In this document: positions 23,250-31,671 of the stretch, piece after piece
How the letters are laid out: each line of letters starts with the position of its first letter
Numbering within the stretch: position 1 is the first letter of the stretch
Assembly: GCA_938028705.1 (NCBI GenBank)
Contig: CALIZI010000118.1
Location: 1 to 36,262, forward strand
Length of the DNA stretch: 36,262 nt
Direction: 5' to 3'
From: an uncultured Saprospiraceae bacterium
GTDB taxonomy: Bacteria > Bacteroidota > Bacteroidia > Chitinophagales > Saprospiraceae
Made by a program: the position numbers and the translations under genes
The notes under the pieces: generated by a model
Databases searched by the model: none
What the model saw: only the letters and a program-made list of their open reading frames with translations
Told to the model about the DNA's origin: nothing

Positions 23250-24272
23250 TTAATTATTCAATAAAAACTGTGCCATTCCTTTTGTGTATTTGGTTTGCAT
23301 ATCACCATTTTCATCACTGTAAATGAAGTAACCCTCAAGTTCGGAATAGCGATTAATGAGTGCATAAGCCTTATCCATACCCATGACCATACAGGCAGTG
23401 GCGTAGGCATCAGCGGTCATACAATCGTTGGCAAAAACGGAAGCACTCAACAAGGTATTGGCTTCCGGGTAGCCCGTTTTCGGATTGATGGTATGTGCGT
23501 ATTTTTTCCCATTCACTTCATAATAATTTCGATAATTACCCGACGTGGCAAGGGCTTTATTTTGTAGGCTAACTTTAGCTTGAAAATCCTTGACCGAGGC
23601 ATCGCTTACAGGCGTATTAATTCCGGTCAACCACCAATTTCCTCGCGGGTTTTTGCCTTTTGTACGTACTTCGCCGCCTATTTCCACCAAGTAATTTTCA
23701 ATGCCTTTTTGCTCCAAAAAATCAGCCACCACATCCACTCCGTAGCCCTTAGCAATAGCACTAAAATCCAGTTGAGTATTCGCGTTTTGTTTGGTGTATG
23801 TACTGATGTTTGGTGAAATAATCTTATTAAAACCCACACTCGTCATCATCTCAGTTACTTTGGCTGCATCTATATCGGTCACAGCTTTTTTGGGTGTATA
23901 GCCAAAGCCCCAATAATTCACCAAAGGCATCACCGTAGGGTCAAAAGCCCCGTCTGTTTTTTGATAAATTTCTTTAGCTTTTATAAAAACTTTGTCGAAA
24001 TGTGGTGCACCTTTGTATGTTGTCTTTTTTTCTTTATTAAAAACAGAAATATACGAATCAGGAATATAAGTAGAAAGATCTTGATTAACAGCTACAAGGA
24101 TACTATCAATCGCTTTTTTGTGACTTCGTTTTCCTGCATCATGATACTTCACCATATAAGTTGTACCCATTGTCTCCCCTGTAAATGCAAGGTCAGAAGT
24201 TAGTGAAGTAGTAGCTTCTTTACAGCCATTCACCAACAAACAAAACAGCAAAAAAACGACGATAATTCTCAT
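23250..24272 (-). CDS. apbE: FAD:protein FMN transferase (ApbE)
   Basis: This 340-residue periplasmic lipoprotein (lipobox LVNGC, Cys17) covalently attaches FMN from FAD to Thr/Ser of partner flavoproteins, notably Na+-NQR and Rnf subunits. The family start TGETMGTTYMVKY (about 32-44), the AKGYGVDVVADFL nucleotide-binding helix (about 172-184), the VEIGGEVRTKG strand and the TINPKTGYP loop (about 262-270) are present, as is the metal-binding ADAYATACMV near the C-terminus. Length equals the family norm. No flavoprotein substrate is encoded nearby; the NqrM-like protein at 13135 points to Na+-NQR as the client. Confidence 0.95.
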   Translation of the reverse strand: MRIIVVFLLFCLLVNGCKEATTSLTSDLAFTGETMGTTYMVKYHDAGKRSHKKAIDSILVAVNQDLSTYIPDSYISVFNKEKKTTYKGAPHFDKVFIKAKEIYQKTDGAFDPTVMPLVNYWGFGYTPKKAVTDIDAAKVTEMMTSVGFNKIISPNISTYTKQNANTQLDFSAIAKGYGVDVVADFLEQKGIENYLVEIGGEVRTKGKNPRGNWWLTGINTPVSDASVKDFQAKVSLQNKALATSGNYRNYYEVNGKKYAHTINPKTGYPEANTLLSASVFANDCMTADAYATACMVMGMDKAYALINRYSELEGYFIYSDENGDMQTKYTKGMAQFLLNN

Positions 24273-24298
24273 AATTTTTAGTTCTTAGCCAGCAACTT

Positions 24299-24330
24299 CA
24301 ACACGTCAACACCACAACACTCCAACACTT
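24299..24330. repeat. short CAACAC octamer array
   Basis: Three to four octamers (GTCAACAC, CACAACAC, TCCAACAC) lie immediately past the stop codon of the CARDB-type gene. Confidence 0.65.
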
Positions 24331-24332
24331 TT

Positions 24333-24797
24333 TCAATTCAAAATCATCCAAGCCACATTATTCGTTTCGTCACACTCTTTGAGGGTACTCATGGCATCTG
24401 CATGGAGTAGGATAATGGCGACAAAACTACTCTTTTTGCGCCTGTCCAATTCGATAATTCCGGTGTAATATTCGCCTGTGTTGAGCACACCATTATTCGG
24501 AACATCTTTTTGATAAATGTAGGTCGCGCCCGCAGCAGTATCGCCCCGATTCAGTTGCTTGTCACCAGAAAAATAGGCTCTTACGACGATATTATCTGTA
24601 CGTTTTCGTTTTTCACCAAATAGGTTGGCAGGTGCATCACCCTGATTGTAAATGGTATATTGAAGTATCAAGCATTTCTTTTGATATTCAATGACTTCGA
24701 CGGCACCAATCACCAAATCGGGGCAAGGTGGTTCGGCAGGATGACTCCACAATGTATTTTGAATAAATAATGCTGTGAATATAAATATATATTTCAA
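24333..24797 (-). CDS. secreted CARDB-like (Ig-fold) protein
   Basis: The 154-residue product has a signal peptide (MKYIFIFTALFIQNTLWSHP) and a single domain that reads like CARDB: PCPDLVIGAVEV, then LQYTIYNQGDAPA, then the closing ADAMSTLKECDETNNVAW, where ExDExNN is the typical CARDB ending. Such domains act as adhesion or spacing modules; as a lone domain its role is unknown. The start is TTG at 24797: an in-frame stop lies four codons upstream and no ATG is available. MITE B1 begins only 21 bases upstream of this start, so normal transcription may be disturbed or driven from the element. Confidence 0.7.
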   Translation of the reverse strand: MKYIFIFTALFIQNTLWSHPAEPPCPDLVIGAVEVIEYQKKCLILQYTIYNQGDAPANLFGEKRKRTDNIVVRAYFSGDKQLNRGDTAAGATYIYQKDVPNNGVLNTGEYYTGIIELDRRKKSSFVAIILLHADAMSTLKECDETNNVAWMILN

Positions 24798-24817
24798 AAT
24801 TATATTTTAATAATTAT

Positions 24818-24994
24818 CTTGACAATATTAAATTAAATTTTTATTAAATATAAATAAGGCACTTCGTTCTGAATTTGACCTAAAACTTGTCAGACATTTT
24901 GAAAATGTCAGACAAGTTTTAGGTCAAATTCAGCGCAGATTTACTATTTCAAACAAAGACGGATTCTTATTTTTTTAAATTTAACATTGTCAAG
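24818..24994. mobile_element. Family B MITE, copy B1, with 4-bp target duplication TTAT
   Basis: The ends are inverted: CTTGACAATATTAAATT at 24818 and its mirror ending ATTGTCAAG at 24994, flanked by TTAT on both sides (24814-24817, 24995-24998). The centre 24869-24933 is a 65-bp palindrome with one mismatched pair (CTGAATTTGACCTAAAAC...). No ORF. The second copy at 31672-31883 has a different duplication, TTAC, which supports true insertions. Confidence 0.85.
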
Positions 24995-25053
24995 TTATTT
25001 AATTTCTTTGCCTATAAGTCAATGAATCAGACCTGACTACCTTGTAAAAACTA

Positions 25054-25078
25054 TGAACCATGAACTAAAAACTATGGA
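25054..25078. repeat. short CTATGAA heptamer array
   Basis: CTATGAA, CCATGAA, CTAAAAA, CTATGGA run in phase just past the Lrp stop codon. It is the TTCATRG family in the opposite orientation and the only one not upstream of a minus-strand gene. Confidence 0.65.
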
Positions 25079-25083
25079 CTGAC

Positions 25084-25557
25084 TCATTCCTCGTCCACTA
25101 TTTGTATAGAACGGTTGATACTTTCTTGAAGAGAAATAAAGGTTTCGGTACGTTGTATGCCTTGAATGGGTTGAATTTTATCGTGTAGCACATCGCGGAG
25201 GTGATTGGTGTTTTTGCAGATAATTTTCGCAAAAATACTGTACGCACCTGTGGTATAATGTGCGCCGACCACTTCCGGTATTTTTGCCAGTTCGGAAGCT
25301 ACGTCGTCATACATTGAACTCTTATTGAGATAGATACCCAAAAAAGCGGCAACATCGTAACCTAATTTTTCATAATCTACCGTCAGGCTAGCACCTTTAA
25401 CCAAGCCCATTTCTTCCATTTTATTCATTCTGACATGGACAGTGCCGCCAGATACATGTATTTCTTTTGCAATATCCGTATAAGGGGTTTTTGCATTTTT
25501 CATTAAAATAGACAATATTTTTTTGTCGATTTCGTCAAGGTTTATAATTTTACTCAT
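25084..25557 (-). CDS. Lrp/AsnC family transcriptional regulator
   Basis: This 157-residue DNA-binding protein has the AsnC-type winged helix-turn-helix at residues about 7-60 (LDEIDKKILSILMKNAKTPY, then IAKEIHVSGGTVHVRMNKME) and a RAM ligand-binding, oligomerising domain at about 68-145 (VAAFLGIYLNK, IPEVVGAHYTTGAYSIFAKI). Such regulators sense amino acids and control their metabolism; the target cannot be told. It is monocistronic in this layout. A TAAATTTG box lies 34-41 bases upstream of the ATG. Confidence 0.94.
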   Translation of the reverse strand: MSKIINLDEIDKKILSILMKNAKTPYTDIAKEIHVSGGTVHVRMNKMEEMGLVKGASLTVDYEKLGYDVAAFLGIYLNKSSMYDDVASELAKIPEVVGAHYTTGAYSIFAKIICKNTNHLRDVLHDKIQPIQGIQRTETFISLQESINRSIQIVDEE

Positions 25558-25590
25558 TAATGGATTTTTGATTTATTTTCAATAATACCA

Positions 25591-25598
25591 CAAATTTA
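25591..25598 (-). promoter_or_regulatory. candidate -7 box for the Lrp gene
   Basis: CAAATTTA is TAAATTTG on the minus strand, a full match to TAnnTTTG, giving an expected leader of about 27 bases to the ATG at 25557. A TTTG lies upstream but with a spacing of 12 instead of about 19-21, so the -33 box is uncertain. Confidence 0.45.
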
Positions 25599-25729
25599 TT
25601 TATTTTATTTCAAAAAATAATAAATTTATAAGGACATTTTTGATAAAATCAAAATCATTTACCACGAAGTCCACCAATCCCGAAAGCTTTCGGGATAAAA
25701 TCGAACAGACGAAAAAGAAAACAAAGATG

Positions 25730-25995
25730 GACAAGTTTATCTAAACCATAAAAGTTTTGACACTTTTGGAATCTGATTTTAAAAATCAAAACAAAATTTA
25801 AATACTCCGTTTGGTAAACTTTTCAAGTTTGCTCTCCGATAGCTATCGGAGAAGTAATGTGCTGATATTTAAATGGTCACAAACTTTAGTACCCTACCCA
25901 CGTTTAGCAAACTTGAAAAGTTTACCAAACGGGTTACTTATATTTTGTATAAAATTAATATCGTATAAAGTGTCAACCAATCAGATAAACTTGTC
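25730..25995. mobile_element. Family A MITE, copy A3, with 8-bp target duplication
   Basis: The ends GACAAGTTTATC and GATAAACTTGTC are inverted; flanking 8-mers CAAAGATG (25722-25729 and 25996-26003) are identical. The interior equals A1 in opposite orientation: arms around CCGTTTGGTAAAC plus a CTCCGATAGCTATCGGAG box. No ORF worth calling. Confidence 0.9.
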
Positions 25996-26015
25996 CAAAG
26001 ATGTCTAAAAAACCC

Positions 26016-26176
26016 GGTTCTTTGACAATTTGGGTGGTAAAATTATTTCTTTTTATTTTTGGTGTAAAAAACAGAGATAACTCGCTGATTATAAACCTAT
26101 AAGGTTTTCAAAACCTTATAGGTTTGGGGCAGAGTTCCATTTCAAAAAGTATTACCACCCAAATTGTCAAAGAACC
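26016..26176. mobile_element. ISL3-like MITE M3 with 8-bp target duplication
   Basis: The terminal inverted repeats start GGTTCTTTGACAATTTGGGT and are near perfect for about 27 bases; flanking 8-mers AAAAACCC (26008-26015 and 26177-26184) are identical. A 33-bp palindrome (26093-26125, core CCTATAAGG / CCTTATAGG) occupies the centre. GGTTCTTTG ends and 8-bp duplications are known features of the ISL3 family. Confidence 0.9.
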
Positions 26177-26249
26177 AAAAACCCTTACTTATTCCTTGTG
26201 TTCTTCTGCGTTAATTCGATTTTAGTGAACTTAGTGGTAAAATATCTTT

Positions 26250-27104
26250 TTATTTTTCAGAATTTTGGTGAAATGCTGTCAATCCGTCCAATGGATTTTT
26301 GATAAAGCGTCCGGGATTTAGGTCAAGTTTTGCCATTTCTCCTTCTAAAATATCGCGATAATAAAAGGCGACTGACCCGATGTAATGAATCGGCAGTTCA
26401 TGGCATTTTTCGTATTTGAGAACGTGCCTGACCAGAAATTCGCGGAAATTTTGGCGCAATAAATCTTGTATAAAAGGATGCTCGCGATTATCAGCGCAAA
26501 AACGGGAAAACTGCGCCACATATCGACTTGGGATGCCCTCTTTATACACCTCACCAATGTAGTCGTTTTTGGTGAGTTCATATTGTTTATAAAATTTTTT
26601 GTGTAAATCTTCAGGCAATTCTCGGTAAAAATAGGCTTTTGTCAATATCCTGCCGATATGTGCGCCGCTGCCTTCATCACCAATAATAAAACCCAATGAA
26701 GGAACATTGTCCACAATTTTTTCGCCGTCATAAGCGCAGGTATTTGAGCCTGTACCTAATATGCACACAATGCCCGGCTCGTTGCGGCTGCCTGCACGCG
26801 CTGCCGCGAGCATATCGTGGTCAACTTCGTTATCGGCACTCGGAAAAACACGATTTAGGGCATCCCGTACAGTTTTATTTTCTCTGTCCGACGAACAACC
26901 TGCACCATAAAAATATACTTGTTTGACCAATTGTGGTGCAAAGCCTAATTGTGGTAAAAGCACATCACTCAAACTTTTATGTATTTCATTCGTTGGTATA
27001 TAATGGGGATTATATCCTATCGTCGAAAAATCTCTGTGTGGATTAGGTGCGTCTAAAAGTCGCCAACTTGTTTTTGTAGAACCACTATCAGCTATTAGTA
27101 ACAT
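26250..27104 (-). CDS. BadF/BadG-type ATPase, N-acetylglucosamine kinase-like
   Basis: This 284-residue cytoplasmic protein belongs to the ASKHA sugar-kinase fold. The phosphate-1 loop ADSGSTKTSWRL (4-15), the phosphate-2 region CILGTGSNTCAYDG (about 113-126) and GDEGSGAHIGR (about 141-151) are all present. Length and the GFIIGDEGSGA motif match the N-acetylglucosamine kinase-like group widespread in Bacteroidota, which phosphorylates GlcNAc or cell-wall amino sugars; the exact substrate is inferred. It stands alone behind two MITEs. A glycosylasparaginase-type enzyme about 7 kb away could release GlcNAc-containing products, a loose functional link. Confidence 0.88.
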   Translation of the reverse strand: MLLIADSGSTKTSWRLLDAPNPHRDFSTIGYNPHYIPTNEIHKSLSDVLLPQLGFAPQLVKQVYFYGAGCSSDRENKTVRDALNRVFPSADNEVDHDMLAAARAGSRNEPGIVCILGTGSNTCAYDGEKIVDNVPSLGFIIGDEGSGAHIGRILTKAYFYRELPEDLHKKFYKQYELTKNDYIGEVYKEGIPSRYVAQFSRFCADNREHPFIQDLLRQNFREFLVRHVLKYEKCHELPIHYIGSVAFYYRDILEGEMAKLDLNPGRFIKNPLDGLTAFHQNSEK

Positions 27105-27254
27105 ATTAATTCTTATTTTTGCAAAGTAAGATAGTCATTTGAGGTATGATATACGATAATTTGGGGATAAACGTTACCCTTTCATACCATATTAGTGTAA
27201 AGAAAACAATAAGTTCCCGATTTAGACGTAAAAAAACAATAAATAATGGCATAT

Positions 27255-27420
27255 TTGAAATGTAAAATGTAAAACAATAAATGTATAATATAAAATTCAA
27301 TGATGTTAAATTGACATAATTCTTTTCTATTTAATTAATTTTCAAAACATTAGAAATATTAAAAATGTAAATGCCGCTCTTGCGTACTATTGATACTTTT
27401 ACATTTATTATTTTACAAAT
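27255..27420. repeat. Family H element H2 (paired AAATGTA arrays)
   Basis: AAATGTAAAATGTAAAA words at 27261-27277 and mirror words TTTTACATTTATTATTTTAC near 27399-27418 flank an AT-rich loop. Next to the right arm is TATTGATACTTTTAC, the counterpart of TATCGACACTTTTA in H1, and GCTCTTGCGTACT resembles its flank. It is the most diverged of the three copies. Confidence 0.65.
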
Positions 27421-27694
27421 ATTGAGCAACATTTTTGATAATGTCTGATAGCTCTCATAAATTTTAAATAGGAACGATAAAAAATAACTTTATATTTTAT
27501 AAATTATAATCAACTGACTATCGGTTACTTTTTTAATTTTAATTTGTATCTTAATTCTGGACTTTGGACATTTTGGAAATTCGATAACTGGGATCTTCGG
27601 CTTTAAATCGTAAGTAATTGATTATTAGTTATTTTATTTTTATTGATATAAAAAATATTTAATTAATTTAATTTTATAATTATTTGATAAAAAT

Positions 27695-27790
27695 CCCGAT
27701 AACTATCCCGATAACTATCCCGATAACTATCCCGATAACTATCCCGATAACTATCCCGATAACTATCCCGATAACTATCCCGATAACTAT
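27695..27790. repeat. 12-bp tandem repeat, eight perfect copies
   Basis: The unit CCCGATAACTAT is repeated eight times without change, then followed by a partial mirror CGGGATAACTA. Unit length is a multiple of three, so the reading frame stays open and would encode a repeated Ile-Pro-Ile-Thr, but this lies upstream of the real start at 27876. Identical copies make it a likely length-variable locus. Confidence 0.95.
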
Positions 27791-27799
27791 CGGGATAAC

Positions 27800-27842
27800 T
27801 AATACCAAATTTCCTAATTTCCCAATATCCAAAATCCAATTA
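27800..27842. repeat. AAATTTC / TCCAAAA heptamer words
   Basis: Words AAATTTC, CTAATTT, CCCAATA, TCCAAAA, TCCAATT run in phase between the 12-bp repeat and the protease start. Almost the same words occur at 15195-15230 upstream of the PorE-like gene. Confidence 0.65.
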
Positions 27843-27875
27843 ATTCATTCCACAGACTTAAATTTATTTAGAATA

Positions 27876-29501
27876 ATGTCGAATCCTTCACCAAACGCAT
27901 CTGATAAAAAATTGAATGTATGGCTACCTTTGCTCTTAGCTTTGGTAGCTGCTTTCGGTATTTTTATAGGATTCAAATTACAAGATAGCATTGCACCGAG
28001 AGCCTCCGTATTGCCGGCAATTACAGGCAAACAGGAAGTAGGTAAAATTGAAGAAATTTTGCGTTTTATAGAAGCAAGATATGTGGAAGATGTAGAACGC
28101 GACCAACTCATTGAGGATGCTATCGGAAGTATTTTGCAAAAACTTGACCCGCATTCGAGCTATATCCCAAGCAGTGAACTGGAAAGTGTCAACTCCTCAC
28201 TCGAAGGAAGTTTTGATGGTATAGGCATACAATTTATGATAGTGGAGGATACCATTCGGGTCATTTCTCCGGTAGCGGGTGGTCCTTCCGAAAAATTAGG
28301 CGTTCGGGCGGGCGATAAAATCGTAGAAATCAATGATACTACTGTTGCAGGTATTGGTATTACAAATCCTAAAATTATGGAGCGATTACGGGGTAAAAAA
28401 GGTACGAATGTGGACGTCGGTATTATGCGGGGCGATCATCCCGAAGTAATTAAATTTACGATTACCCGCGATAAAATCCCTGACAACAGCCTTGATGTCA
28501 GTTATATGGTGGATGATAAAATAGGCTTTATAAAAATCAGTCGCTTCAGTGGTACGACTTACGAGGAATTTATGCAAGCTATGGAAAAATTGAATGAGGC
28601 GGGTATGACTGACCTCATCATTGATGTGCGCCAAAACCCGGGCGGTTACTTGCAGGCAGCCACCAAAATCGTAGGACAATTATTTGATGAAAAACGCCTG
28701 TTGGTCTATACAGAAGGTCGCACTCAGCGTCGCAATGAATACGAATCTACAGGGCGTAATTTTTATGATGTCGATGATGTTATGGTCTTGATTGACGAAG
28801 GTTCGGCTTCGGCAAGTGAAATTCTGGCAGGAGCAGTGCAGGATTCGGACAGAGGTAAAATCATAGGTCGTCGTTCCTTCGGAAAAGGCTTGGTACAAGA
28901 GCAATACAACCTTAGTGATGGCTCTGCACTCCGCCTGACCGTTTCGCGATATTATACCCCTTCGGGACGCTCCATTCAGAAACCCTACAAAGGCAAAGGA
29001 AAGGCTTACGATAAGGATATTGCCGGGCGTTTTGAAACCGGTGAAATGGAAAATCCTGATAGTATAAGTGTCTCTGATACAACACGTTATTATACCGAAG
29101 ATGGTCGTATAGTCTATGGTGGTGGAGGTATCACACCTGATATTTTTGTGCCTTTGGACGGCTATCTGGACAATCCTTATTTCATCAAAACCTCTCAATA
29201 TATCATGGAATTTTCTTATGATTATTTGAATAAAAACCGCGAACGTATAGGTGAGTATGAGACTGTTGATGATTTTATCAAAAAATACCGTGTGGGTGAT
29301 AAAATACTTGATAGGTTTTCGGAGTATGTAGCTAAAAAAGGTGTGAAAAAAAATACCGATGACTTCAAAAAAGCCAGATCGGTCATTGCCAATCGCATCA
29401 AAGCGCATCTTGCCCGCGATTTGTTTAAGGAAGAAGGTTTTTACCGCGTTTGGAATGAAGAAGATAAAACCTTTGCTCAGGCTATTGAAGAGTTGAAGTG
29501 A
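27876..29501 (+). CDS. S41 family C-terminal processing protease
   Basis: The enzyme has 541 residues from the ATG at 27876; the open frame upstream only covers repeat DNA. One N-terminal membrane segment (VWLPLLLALVAAFGIFIGFK, 15-34) anchors it in the periplasm. DPHSSYIP (91-98) precedes a PDZ domain (about 105-195), and the protease domain holds the Ser-Lys dyad Ser312 (EGSASASEI) and Lys337 (SFGKGLVQ). The RQNPGGYLQAA segment forms the oxyanion region. Such CtpA/Prc enzymes trim or degrade envelope proteins. The C-terminal 130 residues are a charged helical extension common in Bacteroidota. Element E follows within ten bases. Confidence 0.95.
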   Translation: MSNPSPNASDKKLNVWLPLLLALVAAFGIFIGFKLQDSIAPRASVLPAITGKQEVGKIEEILRFIEARYVEDVERDQLIEDAIGSILQKLDPHSSYIPSSELESVNSSLEGSFDGIGIQFMIVEDTIRVISPVAGGPSEKLGVRAGDKIVEINDTTVAGIGITNPKIMERLRGKKGTNVDVGIMRGDHPEVIKFTITRDKIPDNSLDVSYMVDDKIGFIKISRFSGTTYEEFMQAMEKLNEAGMTDLIIDVRQNPGGYLQAATKIVGQLFDEKRLLVYTEGRTQRRNEYESTGRNFYDVDDVMVLIDEGSASASEILAGAVQDSDRGKIIGRRSFGKGLVQEQYNLSDGSALRLTVSRYYTPSGRSIQKPYKGKGKAYDKDIAGRFETGEMENPDSISVSDTTRYYTEDGRIVYGGGGITPDIFVPLDGYLDNPYFIKTSQYIMEFSYDYLNKNRERIGEYETVDDFIKKYRVGDKILDRFSEYVAKKGVKKNTDDFKKARSVIANRIKAHLARDLFKEEGFYRVWNEEDKTFAQAIEELK

Positions 29502-29508
29502 GTGTATA

Positions 29509-29608
29509 GTACAGGCGACTTCAGTCGCCATCTGGTAAATATATTTAATTTGTATATTTTTTTATACATAAAAAACATCTTAGAGATGGCGATTGAAATC
29601 GCCTGTAC
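29509..29608. repeat. BIME-like inverted pair of hairpins (element E)
   Basis: GTACAGGCGACTTCAGTCGC (arm 29509-29533) is mirrored by the arm 29584-29608 with three differences. Each arm is itself a hairpin: GGCGACTTCAGTCGCC and GGCGATTGAAATCGCC. It begins 7 bases past the protease stop and is built exactly like element D. Confidence 0.8.
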
Positions 29609-29808
29609 GAGTTCGTAGTCAGTCTGTTTAGCCAGTCAGTGCATGTTTTGTTGGCTTTCTTAGCTGTAAATCACTCAAAAAATCGTAAATTCGCGTTCAA
29701 ATTTCAATAATAACTTAATTTTTATATTTTAATTATAAATTATTTATAAAATTTTAATTAAAATATTTTTAAATAATAAATTTACAAATAAAATTTAATT
29801 ATATTTTT

Positions 29809-30696
29809 ATGAAAAACACCTTCATATTAATGTCGGTACTTATACTAGGATTATTATTTGTACAATGTGAAAACGTGACCAACAAACAAAAACTTGCTGA
29901 TGCAGAGGCACAAGCACAGACAGCACAGGCACGTTTGGATTCGATTGCGAATGCCGAAAAAACTGCTATCGCCAATAAAGCTAAAGCCGATGAGGAAATA
30001 AAAGCCGGGAAAATGCCAAGTGTTTCCGTCAAAGAAGTAGGCAAGATAAATCCGGTAGATGAAGGGCAACTCAATCCTTCATTTCGGGATTTCAGACGCG
30101 ATTTGATGAGTGCTGTCGGGCGCAAAGATGTCTCGCATATTATGGGTATATTGAGCGACGAAATCAAGTATAGTTTCGATGAAGCTAATGGGAAAGAGGG
30201 CTTTAAAAAAGCATGGGGATTGGACACAAACTCCACAGAATCAGAACTTTGGCAGACCTTGAATAAAATACTCTCGCTAGGCGGTACTTTTGAAAACCGC
30301 GATGAAAGTGTATTTACTGCGCCTTATGTGCATACTACTTTTTCGCAAGGTTATGACCCTGCCGAGTATGGTGTTGTCACCGGACAAGGCGTGCGTATGC
30401 GCGAAAAAGGCAGTCGAAACAGTCGTGCCGTAGGACGACTCTCTTACGATATTGTACGCCTGATGCCAGACGAGAACCCACGCCGCGAACGCATCGCTAA
30501 GGAGCGTCACTACTGGCGAAAAGTACAAACCGAAGCCGGACAAGTCGGTTATGTCTATGGCAAATATGTACACAGCCCAACGGATTATCGCGCATCATTT
30601 GAGAAGGACGGCAAAGGTTGGAAAATGTATATGTTCATCACAGGACAAGAAAAAGATACGATGGATTCGGCGGAATCCAAGACAGATTCTTTGTAA
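29809..30696 (+). CDS. lipoprotein with bacterial SH3-type domain
   Basis: The 295-residue product has a lipobox (ILGLLFVQC, Cys20), then an Ala/Gln/Glu-rich coiled segment (about 25-62, ADAEAQAQTAQARLDSI), then a helical region (about 78-150) and an SH3-like domain (about 183-255: YGVVTGQGVRMREKGSRNSR...VGYVYGKYVHSP), the usual RxxPxxxS-like and GYVxxxYV pattern. Such domains bind peptidoglycan or peptides. The protein probably sits on the inner or outer membrane and touches the cell wall. It has no operon partner; its stop lies only 19 bases from the convergent sorting-domain gene. Confidence 0.8.
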   Translation: MKNTFILMSVLILGLLFVQCENVTNKQKLADAEAQAQTAQARLDSIANAEKTAIANKAKADEEIKAGKMPSVSVKEVGKINPVDEGQLNPSFRDFRRDLMSAVGRKDVSHIMGILSDEIKYSFDEANGKEGFKKAWGLDTNSTESELWQTLNKILSLGGTFENRDESVFTAPYVHTTFSQGYDPAEYGVVTGQGVRMREKGSRNSRAVGRLSYDIVRLMPDENPRRERIAKERHYWRKVQTEAGQVGYVYGKYVHSPTDYRASFEKDGKGWKMYMFITGQEKDTMDSAESKTDSL

Positions 30697-30715
30697 ATAA
30701 AAAATGAAGCGCAGG

Positions 30716-31625
30716 TCATTTTATCATAAATTTTCCACCTTCCCGAACTTGGTTGTAGAACAATTGATAAAAATACACACCACGCTGTAAGTGACTGACA
30801 GCAAGGGTATTACCGTCACCCAAGATTTCTTCGCCGAGTGCTTTACCATTAGCATCAAACAAGTGTATCCGCACAGGCGTAGATGCACCCACTACGCGAA
30901 ATGTGATGTAATTGGTCGCAGGATTGGGGTGGACATTGGAACAGACATAATTGACATCTAAATCAGGTAGAGTACGAATCTCAGCAGGGCTATATTCATA
31001 AATGGATTCCTCGTAAAATACCCAATCATTCAGGTCTGCATTCCAGCGTTCCTGATAATTTTTGAGGAGCATATTTCCCTGCGTTGTCGGCACTATATCT
31101 TCCCCTCGATAATCATAATCGTATGTGTAAGTGCTGCGGCTAAAAGGGAAGAATTGTCCGGGAATAAGTGCTTTGGAATATGTATATTGAATGAGGTTGT
31201 TATTCTGGTCATATTCTCTTTCGTCCCTAAGACTTTCAGAGAAAATCAGGGTCTCAAAATCCCACCATGTATCAATCGATTCGATTTCATTGCCGGCAGC
31301 ATCGTAAGTATATTCAATGCTTCGTCTATTTCCCCAATCTTGAAAATCCTCGCGCCACACCTGATCCGACTTCAGTGTAATCTTACCCGAAGCATTGTAC
31401 TCATTGATTATTCTTGAAGTGGCTGTCCATTCGCCATTTTCCATGTCATAAAATGTACACGAAGTCTCCTCACCAGTAGGCGTGTAAGTATATGTTTTCT
31501 TACGAATGACATCCCAGATAGCACTAGCGTTTATTTTAAAATATTGTTCTTCAATTTTTTGATGATCAGTATTATACTGATATTCATATTTCTCGTCAAG
31601 TTCCCATATTTGCTCGCCTTCATAT
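30716..31625 (-). pseudogene. T9SS cargo protein, 5'-truncated
   Basis: The C-terminus is a type A T9SS sorting domain: HPNPATNYITFRV, then RIHLFDANGKAL, then GVYFYQL and a final basic MIK. Upstream is a repetitive Tyr/Trp-rich protein (periods of W...YxY..xG such as RSIEYTYDAAGNEIE). The first ATG (31444) gives 242 residues, but the same repeat style continues in frame upstream of it to about 31625 (YEGEQIWELDEKYEYQY, QYFKINASAIWDV). There the sequence turns AT-rich, without ATG or signal peptide, and an in-frame stop follows inside MITE B2. A secreted T9SS protein needs a signal peptide, so this is very likely a decayed fragment. Confidence 0.75.
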
Positions 31626-31671
31626 ATTATTAAAATAAAAATTATAATATTCGATAAAATTCCGCAATTAC

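Larger units (their letters stand above)
25661..26239. repeat. ancient inverted-repeat element split by two MITEs
   Basis: Left-arm words ACCACGAAGTCCAC and AAAATCGAACAGACG (25661-25729) are mirrored at 26191-26239 (CTTGTGTTCTTCTGCG, CGATTTTAGTGAACT, TTAGTGGT). The right arm reads as phased heptamers on the minus strand (ACCACTA, AGTTCAC, TAAAATC, GAATTAA, CGCAGAA, GAACACA). A 20-bp palindrome around CCCGAAAGCTTTCGGG (25677-25696) interrupts the left arm. MITEs A3 and M3 lie in the loop. Confidence 0.7.

Noticed and set aside
27695-27790. CRISPR array
   Set aside because: The 12-bp units abut each other without spacers and no cas genes are present.
27684-27875. N-terminal extension of the S41 protease with repeated Ile-Pro-Ile-Thr
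   Set aside because: It starts with TTG, is encoded by a 12-bp tandem repeat and spacer words, and precedes a normal N-terminal anchor beginning at the ATG at 27876.
29502-29808. Small RNA gene downstream of the protease
   Set aside because: The only structure is element E; no promoter or terminator pair defines an RNA gene.
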